NCBI GenBank assembly: GCA_020437045.1
Contig: JAGQWV010000641.1
Coordinates: 1 to 9,658, forward strand
Length of the DNA stretch: 9,658 nucleotides
Direction: 5' to 3'
DNA from: Saprospiraceae bacterium
Lineage (GTDB): Bacteria > Bacteroidota > Bacteroidia > Chitinophagales > Saprospiraceae
Shown here: piece after piece, positions 1 through 6,886 of the stretch
Position numbering within the stretch: position 1 is the stretch's first letter
Layout of the letters: each line of letters begins with the position of its first letter
The notes under the pieces: generated by a model
The model's input: the letters and a program-made list of their open reading frames with translations, nothing else
The model's database searches: none
Told to the model about the DNA's origin: nothing
Program-made: the position numbers and the translations under genes

Positions 1-105
1 CTCAGAAATAATGAAATCTCTTTCAGAAACTAAACATTTGAGTAGACAGCAGAACTAAAACATAGACAGTGCCTTAAACCTGAAATCGTGAACCGGAACT
101 TGATC

Positions 106-1749
106 TTATTCCCAAACGACGACGTTCTGATCAACAAACCATTCACCAAACCGGTGACGATATTTGTTTTCGATGAGGTTACGTTTGACTTTTAAAGTGG
201 GTGTCAGCAATTCATTTTCTACGGTCCAACTATCCCGCATGATGACAACCTTCTCAACACATTCATGTTTTTCCAACCCCTCATTTATCTTCTCCAGTAG
301 GGTAACAAGTTTTTCCTTGATGGATTTTTTCTGCGATTGATCTATCGTTTCATTTAAGACAATCAAACAAATCGGTTGTGGTATCCCGGTACCCACAATA
401 CAGGCGAGATCTATAATGGGATTTGATTGGAATTTTAGTTCGATGGGGGCGGGTGCTATATATTTGCCCTTATCGGTTTTAAATTGGTCTTTTACTCTTC
501 CCGTAATGGTCAGGTATCCGTCGCTATCATATTCACCAATATCACCTGTTCGTAAAAATCCCTCTACATCAAATGCAGCTGAGGTTAATTCCGGTTCTTT
601 ATAATACCCCTTAAAAACACCGGGTGCTTTAATACGGATTTCTCCTTGAGGATCAAACTTCACTTCCATACCGGGTAAGGGAGTACCCACCGTTCCAAAT
701 CGATTTTTACCGGGTCGGTTCATATGTGCATACACACAGTCTTCGGTCATGCCATAGACCTGGAGAATGTCAATACCCAACCGGTAAAACCAGGTCTGCA
801 ATTCAACAGAGATAGGTGCTGCTCCAGAAGCAAAGATCCGGGATTTTGCCAAACCCAGTTTTTTACGAATACTTTTTTTTACAATGCTGGAAACAATCGG
901 AATTTTCAAGAGCCTGTCCAATTTCTCCTGAGACATCTTAGTCAGGACTCCTTCACGATATTTTGACCAAATACGGGGTACCGCCACGAAAAGATCCGGT
1001 TGTGTGTCCACGAGGTTGGCATTAAACTTCTCTAACGACTCGGCAAATGAAATGGTCGCCCCTACTCTGATTCCGTAATTTTCAACGGCCACACGTTCCG
1101 CTATATGACTTAATGGTAGATAGCTAAACAGGTTGGGCTGCATGGGAAGGCTCATTTCTTTTATGATCATTCTCAAGGTGTCTTCAAAATCCCCCATCGT
1201 ATGCATTACCCCCTTGCTCTTTCCAGTGGTGCCAGAAGTATAGATGATCGTACAAAGTTCATCTTTCCTCCACTCATAAACGTCTGTCAGAGGTTCATAT
1301 ACTTCCAATAATGATTCCCAATGATGATCTTCCTCTATCCCATACATCGAGACACCAATCTTGATACAATGGTCGGGAATCCCCTGTCTCTGAGTAGAAT
1401 AATCATCAAGCTTACCGATGATCACTAATTTTGTATCACTATGCTCCAGTATTTCTTCAATATGATCAGAAGATAACGTAGGATAAATGGGCACCGATAT
1501 AAACCCCCCCATCATTATAGCCAGATCTGACATAAACCAATGCGCACAATTCTTTGCCAGAATGGCCACCTTGTCACCGGCAACCAGTCCGAATTCCAAC
1601 ATGGATTGTGCCAGTCGTCTACTCTCCTCCCCTGCCTGCGCAAAAGTCCAGGTATGCCAGCTACCAGCATAAGCTTGTCTTAGAAAAATACGGTCGGGCG
1701 TCTGCTCTTCCCACTGCAGAAAGTGATCAAGTAAATTGTCTGGTTGCAT
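106..1749 (-). CDS. Long-chain acyl-CoA ligase (AMP-forming, ANL superfamily)
   Basis: This 547-residue enzyme should activate fatty acids with ATP, through an acyl-AMP intermediate, to acyl-CoA in the cytoplasm. The adenylation motifs are all visible in order: the phosphate loop YTSGTTGKSKG at 170-180, LPLSHIAER at 211-219, QVYGMTE at 330-336, the ribose-binding TGD at 401-403, the hinge GRVKD from 417, and a C-terminal LTPTLKVKR at 515-523 whose K520 is the probable catalytic lysine. The form of the last motif and the KGKYIAP segment (427-433) resemble long-chain fatty-acyl-CoA synthetases rather than acetyl-CoA synthetases or NRPS domains. Length is somewhat short for long-chain forms but complete. 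The ATG has no clear Shine-Dalgarno sequence, as is normal in Bacteroidota. It is last in the minus-strand run, 125 bp after fecR, so it could share that transcript or have its own promoter. The exact chain length of its substrate cannot be read from sequence. Confidence 0.93.
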   Translation of the reverse strand: MQPDNLLDHFLQWEEQTPDRIFLRQAYAGSWHTWTFAQAGEESRRLAQSMLEFGLVAGDKVAILAKNCAHWFMSDLAIMMGGFISVPIYPTLSSDHIEEILEHSDTKLVIIGKLDDYSTQRQGIPDHCIKIGVSMYGIEEDHHWESLLEVYEPLTDVYEWRKDELCTIIYTSGTTGKSKGVMHTMGDFEDTLRMIIKEMSLPMQPNLFSYLPLSHIAERVAVENYGIRVGATISFAESLEKFNANLVDTQPDLFVAVPRIWSKYREGVLTKMSQEKLDRLLKIPIVSSIVKKSIRKKLGLAKSRIFASGAAPISVELQTWFYRLGIDILQVYGMTEDCVYAHMNRPGKNRFGTVGTPLPGMEVKFDPQGEIRIKAPGVFKGYYKEPELTSAAFDVEGFLRTGDIGEYDSDGYLTITGRVKDQFKTDKGKYIAPAPIELKFQSNPIIDLACIVGTGIPQPICLIVLNETIDQSQKKSIKEKLVTLLEKINEGLEKHECVEKVVIMRDSWTVENELLTPTLKVKRNLIENKYRHRFGEWFVDQNVVVWE

Positions 1750-1874
1750 GAATTAAATATAGTGATAATTAGGCGATGCTAAAAGGGGTATGAGTCTTCC
1801 GTACCGGAATATTTTGCCTTTTTGCATCCACTTTCAATAGTCAAACCAAAGCTTTAACAATATAATTCGAATCC

Positions 1875-2906
1875 TTATTCCGGAGGGGGGATACCAGCCT
1901 CGTACATCTGAAATGTGTAGTTCGCCTGCAACCCGGAATCCACTCCACTCAAGGAGGTGATGCGATACCCCTGGCCTTTATTGGCAACCTCAATATTAAT
2001 TGAAGGATTCTCCTGTAATTGCCTAACTAGGGTATTCAAATCTGCAGTATTGATAGACACTGGTACGACAACACTGCTGTAGTGTACGGTAGAAGTAAAT
2101 TCTAAATCCACTGGAAATCGGTAATCCAAAATATCAATAAGGTCAGCTATGGTGACTCGGGTATCGGAAATAGGATTCTGGGGTTCCGTGGTTGGTGGTG
2201 GTGGCGGTTCATATTCCACTACGTTCATATCCGAGCCGTCATAGGTGACTTTGTCTCCCGGATTTAAAACCACAGACTTGCTTCCATCATTAATAGCAAA
2301 ACGAACCTGGCCTTCAATGTTTTCCGCCTCACTGGTATCGCCTCTCGCTATATAGATAAATTCTGTACCTAGCACTTCGACATTGGTCAAATTGGTAATC
2401 ACTCTAAATGACCTGGCAGCATCGGTGACGACGTCAAATGTGCCTTTACCTTCCAAATATATATCTCGGGTGTCAGCCTTTGAAAAAGCCTCAGGTTTTA
2501 AGAAGCGAATGATCGTACCTGCCTCCATCTCCACCGTGCTGCTATCCGGCAAAATATATTCTTCTTGCGCTAGCGCTTCGTGAGTCACGAAAGGATTTCT
2601 CATTAGAAAATAGAGCATAACCACGGCAATGCCCGTTAACGAAGCCGCAATGAGCCATTCTCTTACGGGATAGATCTTCTTGGCTTTTTCCAATCCAGTC
2701 TGCCTCGCAATCTGCTGCCATGCCTGATCATGCGGCAATCGCGCATAGTCTTTTAATTGGTCAGATTCGGTCCATATTTTCTTTAATAATTCATACTCAG
2801 ATGAGTCAAAGGACGGATCCTCCCGGATCTCCCGCTCCAAAGCATCATCACCGCCAGCCTTGCCGGAAATAATGTATTGCAGTATTTTATCCTCTAACCT
2901 ATCCAT
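1875..2906 (-). CDS. FecR-family anti-sigma factor / membrane sigma regulator
   Basis: The product (343 residues) is a single-pass inner-membrane protein expected to hold or activate the sigma factor encoded just upstream. Residues 1-80 form a cytoplasmic, charged, tryptophan-containing region (W45, W63) typical of the sigma-binding part. A hydrophobic segment at about 83-102 is the membrane span. The periplasmic FecR domain follows at about 115-205 and is marked by LPDSSTVEMEAGT and by GTFDVV...FRVITNLTNVEVLGTEF. A run of five prolines (234-238) links it to a C-terminal region (about 248-317) that resembles the DUF4974/STN-like fold found at the end of Bacteroidota FecR proteins. The last 25 residues, ending IPPPE, match nothing I know. 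The gene lies 80 bp downstream of the sigma gene on the same strand, the usual ECF-FecR order. No TonB-dependent receptor follows, so the inducing signal is unknown. Family assignment is firm; function as an anti-sigma is inferred. Confidence 0.88.
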   Translation of the reverse strand: MDRLEDKILQYIISGKAGGDDALEREIREDPSFDSSEYELLKKIWTESDQLKDYARLPHDQAWQQIARQTGLEKAKKIYPVREWLIAASLTGIAVVMLYFLMRNPFVTHEALAQEEYILPDSSTVEMEAGTIIRFLKPEAFSKADTRDIYLEGKGTFDVVTDAARSFRVITNLTNVEVLGTEFIYIARGDTSEAENIEGQVRFAINDGSKSVVLNPGDKVTYDGSDMNVVEYEPPPPPTTEPQNPISDTRVTIADLIDILDYRFPVDLEFTSTVHYSSVVVPVSINTADLNTLVRQLQENPSINIEVANKGQGYRITSLSGVDSGLQANYTFQMYEAGIPPPE

Positions 2907-2986
2907 TACAATCTATCATCTATATGCTTATGACGTACATGGGCTTGTAAATCCTAATTTTTTCGCCAATATTTTCAACCTGTTTG

Positions 2987-3502
2987 TCATATCTTACCTT
3001 TCAATAATTCTTTGAGCTGCAAGAGTGCAATCTTCATATTATATTCAACTGTTCGTTTTGATATCTCTAGATAATCAGCTATTTCATCGTAAGTCAGCCC
3101 TTCCTGCTTATTTAACAGAAATATCTCGCGTGTCTTTGGTTTCAACTGATCAACTGCCCAGGCTATGCGCTGAGTAACCAATATCTGATGATCATCGTCG
3201 AAAACCATTTCATCCGAACCACCCAAATCGTCTGCATATTTTTCCGCATGTGCGGAAGCACTTTTATGGGACCGGTAATGATCGATCAGCGTATTTCTTG
3301 CTGATTGAAAAAGATAACTTCTTGCTGAGGTGCTAAAGGTAATTTCCTTTCTCTTCTCCCAAAGTTTGACAAATGTCTTTTGGGCAATTTCTTCACTTAG
3401 CTCCCAATCTCTGGCGTGGGTATTAATGTAATTACAGAGTAGATTGTAATTCTCCTCAAAGAGTTTACGAAAACTATCCCGATCCAGTACATCAATCGCC
3501 AA
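2987..3502 (-). CDS. ECF-type RNA polymerase sigma-70 factor
   Basis: This 171-residue protein is a minimal two-domain sigma factor that would direct RNA polymerase to a small set of promoters. Region 2 spans about 9-77 and includes EEIAQKTFVKLWEKR (38-52) and RSYLFQSARNTLIDHYR (61-77). Region 4 spans about 110-166, with a helix-turn-helix at LTYDEIADYLEISKRTVEYN (136-155) preceded by LKPKTREIFLL. Length and layout fit the Bacteroidota ECF sigma factors that are paired with FecR. The start codon is TTG (ttg on the minus strand at 3500-3502). No in-frame ATG exists before region 2, and an in-frame TAA lies five codons upstream, so the start cannot lie much further out. The partner fecR follows by 80 bp. 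The gene is 106 bp downstream of glpD on the same strand. Targets cannot be determined from this window; self-regulation is usual for the family. Confidence 0.93.
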   Translation of the reverse strand: MAIDVLDRDSFRKLFEENYNLLCNYINTHARDWELSEEIAQKTFVKLWEKRKEITFSTSARSYLFQSARNTLIDHYRSHKSASAHAEKYADDLGGSDEMVFDDDHQILVTQRIAWAVDQLKPKTREIFLLNKQEGLTYDEIADYLEISKRTVEYNMKIALLQLKELLKGKI

Positions 3503-3532
3503 ATGACTAAAAATTTACTTTCTTTATTTCAG

Positions 3533-3587
3533 GGCTTCATTTCAGCAATAGGCCATTTTTAAGCTCCTCTGACGCTTATTTGAAGCC
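3533..3587. repeat. Inverted repeat GGCTTCA/TGAAGCC between glpD and the sigma gene
   Basis: GGCTTCA at 3533-3539 and TGAAGCC at 3581-3587 are perfect inverted copies separated by 41 bases. Inside the loop, AAGCTCCTCTGACGCTT (3561-3577) can form a second imperfect hairpin. In the direction of transcription the structure sits between the glpD stop and the TTG start of the sigma gene. It could be a weak terminator for glpD or a leader structure, but it lacks the U-run of a standard terminator and the arms are short. Confidence 0.2.
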
Positions 3588-3608
3588 GTTAGTTTTTCGG
3601 GAATTCAT

Positions 3609-5264
3609 CTACTGAAATACTGTTATGGATCGAACTGCTTCACGCCAATCCAATTTTTGTTGATATAGTTGGTCCGGAGTATAAAGATATCGATCTGCAA
3701 AGTATTGAAAGATATGGTCTTCCACAAGTCGAATTGATTCCGGGCGGAAAAATATACGTCCGGTTCTTCGCATCAGATAATCCAAAGGTGTAGCCATCAT
3801 CTCAAAATCCCTAGCATGGTCGAGTTCAGCATAAATTAAGGCGATATCGGGCGAATACTCAGCGTACCTAGCCATATCTTCATAGATATCAATAGCCTTT
3901 TTGCCATAATTATGTACCAGGTACCGGGCATCAATTTCATCCAATCCCCCCTGCTCACAAAGCTCTTTAATCTTGATAATAAAGGCTTGACATTCCGTAT
4001 AATTCTGGAAAGAATCTTCAGTCAAGGATATGGATTCCGTCCGAGTAGGCCATTGACCGGCAGTATCTGGATGCATCCGTTCCATCACTTTATCCACAAT
4101 CCGTTCCGCCATTTTGCGATATCCCGTCAACTTACCTCCAGCGATGGATAGGAGTCCATCTTTGGCCTCAAAGATTTCATCTTTTCGAGATATCTCTGAA
4201 GCACTTTTGCCATCCTCATAGATTAATGGGCGCAATCCAGCCCAGGAGGATACAATATCATCAGCCTGCAGTGTTTTTATAGCAAAAGTTTGATTAACCG
4301 CGCCCAGAAGATAGTTGACATCTTCATGACTAACCCGGATCTGATCTTTGTCCCCCTCATAATAGGTATCTGTCGTGCCGATATAGGTAATATCCAGTCG
4401 GGGAATCGCAAAAATCATGCGGTTATCATGAGGAACATCAAAATAAATAGCGTGCCGAAGGGGTAATTTTGATCGGGGTACCACCAGATGGACTCCCTTA
4501 GTAAGGTAGAGGCGTTTTCCGGAAATGGGTTCAACTTTCGATCTCAATTCATCGACCCATGGTCCGCCGGCATTTACGATATTCTTTGCCCGCAAAATGA
4601 TGTTGTCTCCTGTCAAATGGTCGAGACATTTTATTCCTCTGACGGTCTCTTCTTCTTCCAAAAATTCCCGGCATTCGAGGTAGTTAAAAAGTAAGGCACC
4701 ATGACGAAAAGCCGTCTTAACAACTTCAATGGTAAGACGCGCATCATCGGTACGGTATTCAGCATAAATGCTACCACCCAGCAGTGTCGACTCAGGCAAC
4801 AATGGTTCTATTTCCTTTACCTCATCTTTGTCGAGCATTCTCCTCTTGTCTTCTCCTTCCACATCAGCGAGAAAATCATAGATATAGAGTCCGATGGACG
4901 TCATCGTTTTGCCCAGCGAACCACCTTTTATCAGAGGTAGCACCATTTTCTCGGGAACCACCAGGTGTGGAGCCAGTTGATGTAAAATTGCCCGCTCGCG
5001 TCCCACCTCTTTCACCAGGCCAAATTCAAACTGCTTCAGATATCGAAGCCCACCATGAATCAATTTCGTAGACTTACTACTAGTACCGGAGGCAAAATCA
5101 TGCTTCTCGACCAAGCAAACAGACAAGCCTCTGGTCACCGCATCGAGGGCAATACCTGCACCAGTGATTCCTCCACCAATGACCAGCAAATCAAATTCCA
5201 CATCTCCTGCCTGCTGGAGCAAGGTGTCCCGACTAGACACCGCAAATGCTAATCTGTCAACCAT
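3609..5264 (-). CDS. glpD: Glycerol-3-phosphate dehydrogenase, FAD-dependent
   Basis: GlpD oxidises glycerol 3-phosphate to dihydroxyacetone phosphate at the cytoplasmic face of the membrane and passes electrons through FAD to the quinone pool. The N-terminal FAD-binding motif is DLLVIGGGITGAGIALD at 25-41. It is followed by SSKSTKLIHGGLRYLKQFEF (62-81) and IVNAGGPWVDEL (229-240), with IAGGKLTGYRKMA near 374-386 closing the oxidoreductase domain and a C-terminal DAO_C-type helical domain from about 410 to the end. I chose the ATG at 5264 (551 residues): it gives the roughly 24 residues before the FAD motif that GlpD proteins normally have. An in-frame ATG at 5294 would add 10 residues read from inside glpK in another frame and is the less likely start, though an AGAGG directly abuts it. 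The chosen start overlaps the end of glpK by 16 bp, which suggests translational coupling. No frameshift or missing FAD residue is seen. Confidence 0.95.
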   Translation of the reverse strand: MVDRLAFAVSSRDTLLQQAGDVEFDLLVIGGGITGAGIALDAVTRGLSVCLVEKHDFASGTSSKSTKLIHGGLRYLKQFEFGLVKEVGRERAILHQLAPHLVVPEKMVLPLIKGGSLGKTMTSIGLYIYDFLADVEGEDKRRMLDKDEVKEIEPLLPESTLLGGSIYAEYRTDDARLTIEVVKTAFRHGALLFNYLECREFLEEEETVRGIKCLDHLTGDNIILRAKNIVNAGGPWVDELRSKVEPISGKRLYLTKGVHLVVPRSKLPLRHAIYFDVPHDNRMIFAIPRLDITYIGTTDTYYEGDKDQIRVSHEDVNYLLGAVNQTFAIKTLQADDIVSSWAGLRPLIYEDGKSASEISRKDEIFEAKDGLLSIAGGKLTGYRKMAERIVDKVMERMHPDTAGQWPTRTESISLTEDSFQNYTECQAFIIKIKELCEQGGLDEIDARYLVHNYGKKAIDIYEDMARYAEYSPDIALIYAELDHARDFEMMATPLDYLMRRTGRIFFRPESIRLVEDHIFQYFADRYLYTPDQLYQQKLDWREAVRSITVFQ

Positions 5265-6736
5265 CCCAATGTTCTTTTTACAGCCTTCTGCCATCCTCTA
5301 TAATACTTTTCTCTATCTTCCTCCGGCATCAATGGCGAAAATTCACAATCAATCTCCCGAATTTCTGCGATTTGTTCTTTGGTCCAGTATCCGGTATGTA
5401 GTCCTGCCAAATAGGCTGCACCCATGGCGGTGGTTTCTGTCACTTTAGGTCTCACCACCGGAACACCAAGGATATCAGCTTGAAACTGCATCAGATAATT
5501 GTTAGACGTGGCACCTCCATCCACATTTAACTGATCTAGCGCGATTCCACTATCACTTTCCATGGCTGTCAAGATATCCCTGGTTTGATAGGCTAACGAA
5601 TCAATGGTGGCTTGCGTAATTTCGGCGGAGGTGGTATCACGCGTCAACCCAAACATAGCACCTCGAGCATACATATCCCAATAAGGAGCACCCATCCCGG
5701 CAAAAGCGGGAACCACATACACACCATGACCGGATTTCGCAGTTCTCGCCAACGCCTCCGAGTCTGCAGCATTTGTAAAGAGCTTTAGTCCATCCCTTAA
5801 CCACTGGATAGCTGCACCGGCAATAAACACGCTCCCCTCCAGAGCATAGTATACTTTACCATCCAATCCCCAGGCGATGGTGGTCAATAATCCATTGTGT
5901 GATGGTGCTGGCACTTCACCCGTCTGCATCAGCATAAAACACCCGGTACCATAAGTATTTTTAGCCATTCCAGGTGTCAGACACTGCTGCCCAAATAGAG
6001 CGGCCTGCTGATCACCGGCTACACCCCGTATTGGCACTTTAACTCCGTCTATTTCATAATGTCCAAAATCAAACGAGGATGGTTTTACGGCTGGCAACAT
6101 AGATCTTGGGATCTGAAACCACTGCAGGATTTCTTCATCCCAATCCATCTTATAGATGTTGTAAAGCATGGTCCGCGAGGCATTCGAATAATCAGTAATA
6201 AACTGATTGCCACCGGTCATTTTCCATATCAGCCAGGTATCAATTGTCCCCATTGCTAATTGGCCCCGGTCAGCTAATGCTCTTGCTCCGGGCACGTTGC
6301 GCAGAATCCACATCACTTTTGTTGCCGAGAAATAGCTATCGACCACCAATCCGGTTTTGGTGGTAACCTCAGATGCCCATCCCGCTCCTTTGATTTCCTC
6401 ACAAATGTCCGCAGTACGCTTATCCTGCCAGACAATCGCATTGTACAAAGGTTTACCGGTCGATTTATCCCAGACGACCGTCGTTTCCCTCTGATTGGTA
6501 ATTCCAATAGCTTCGATATCCATACTGGAGATGCCAGCTTTTTGCAGAGCATCCCAGACCATTTGCTGTTGTACCCGACTGATCTCTTCCGGATCATGTT
6601 CGACCCAACCTGGCTGAGGAAAGATCTGAGTAAATTCCTGTTGTGAGACAGCTATGATTTTACCCTGGTGATCGACAATCAAGGCCCGGCAGGACGTGGT
6701 CCCCTGGTCTATAGCTACGATATATTTTTGACTCAT
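5249..6736 (-). CDS. glpK: Glycerol kinase
   Basis: GlpK phosphorylates glycerol with ATP to glycerol 3-phosphate, trapping it in the cell and feeding GlpD encoded immediately downstream. The 495-residue length is standard. FGGY-kinase motifs seen are the phosphate motif DQGTTS (10-15), GITNQRET (78-85, with the glycerol-contacting RE), IVWQDKRT (101-108), the catalytic-base segment AGDQQAALFGQ (240-250, D242), YGTGCFMLM (262-270), the adenosine motif DGGATSNN (406-413) and ETTAMGAAYLAG (434-445). The segment that binds IIA-Glc in the E. coli enzyme (PGIETTER) is replaced by LMPEEDRE, and the histidine phosphorylated by HPr in Firmicutes enzymes is a glutamate here (YEIDG, 227-231). Control by the sugar phosphotransferase system is therefore unlikely. 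The gene is first in the minus-strand run and its promoter must lie in the 150 bp shared with the divergent oxidoreductase. No glpF is present beside it. Confidence 0.97.
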   Translation of the reverse strand: MSQKYIVAIDQGTTSCRALIVDHQGKIIAVSQQEFTQIFPQPGWVEHDPEEISRVQQQMVWDALQKAGISSMDIEAIGITNQRETTVVWDKSTGKPLYNAIVWQDKRTADICEEIKGAGWASEVTTKTGLVVDSYFSATKVMWILRNVPGARALADRGQLAMGTIDTWLIWKMTGGNQFITDYSNASRTMLYNIYKMDWDEEILQWFQIPRSMLPAVKPSSFDFGHYEIDGVKVPIRGVAGDQQAALFGQQCLTPGMAKNTYGTGCFMLMQTGEVPAPSHNGLLTTIAWGLDGKVYYALEGSVFIAGAAIQWLRDGLKLFTNAADSEALARTAKSGHGVYVVPAFAGMGAPYWDMYARGAMFGLTRDTTSAEITQATIDSLAYQTRDILTAMESDSGIALDQLNVDGGATSNNYLMQFQADILGVPVVRPKVTETTAMGAAYLAGLHTGYWTKEQIAEIREIDCEFSPLMPEEDREKYYRGWQKAVKRTLGWLTD

Positions 6737-6886
6737 TTATTCAGTTTTTAAGATCTAGACACCTTTAAGAAAGGAATTTTCAGCAAAACTTTCAGAAATA
6801 TATTGAAATCCGAACGTTCCGGGGCTATTCATATTTTTAAGTATTTTAGTCTGCCAAACACCATTAATTAAGGAAAGAAAAAATTC
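6737..6886. promoter_or_regulatory. Divergent intergenic region between glpK and the Gfo/Idh gene
   Basis: These 150 bp must contain the promoters for glpK (leftward) and the oxidoreductase gene (rightward). I looked for the Bacteroidota promoter pattern (TTTG, about 20 bp, TAnnTTTG). Only single-mismatch -7 candidates occur: TATTTTAG at 6842-6849 rightward, and TATATTTC (minus strand, 6795-6802) leftward. Neither has a clear -33 TTTG at the right distance. A purine-rich AAGGAAAG sits about 17 bp before the rightward ATG, too far for a standard ribosome binding site. The region is AT-rich except for a GC-rich core around 6810-6824 holding a palindrome. Confidence 0.4.
6812..6819. promoter_or_regulatory. 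GAACGTTC palindrome, possible operator
   Basis: A perfect 8-bp palindrome, GAACGTTC, lies midway between the two divergent start codons. With flanks it reads CCGAACGTTCCGG (6810-6822), which is two-fold symmetric apart from one extra C. Its place between divergent genes and its GC-rich make-up in an AT-rich spacer suit a regulator site. A palindrome this short can arise by chance and no regulator gene is present nearby, so the call is tentative. Confidence 0.2.

Noticed and set aside
1..105. Possible end of a gene or terminator downstream of the acyl-CoA ligase
   Set aside because: All frames have stops within about 60 bases and no hairpin with a T-run is visible.
4784..5071. Plus-strand open frame of 95 codons inside glpD
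   Set aside because: It lies opposite conserved GlpD sequence, has low-complexity composition and no family resemblance.
5164..5448. Plus-strand open frame across the glpD/glpK junction
   Set aside because: It is antisense to the conserved ends of both genes; no motif is seen.
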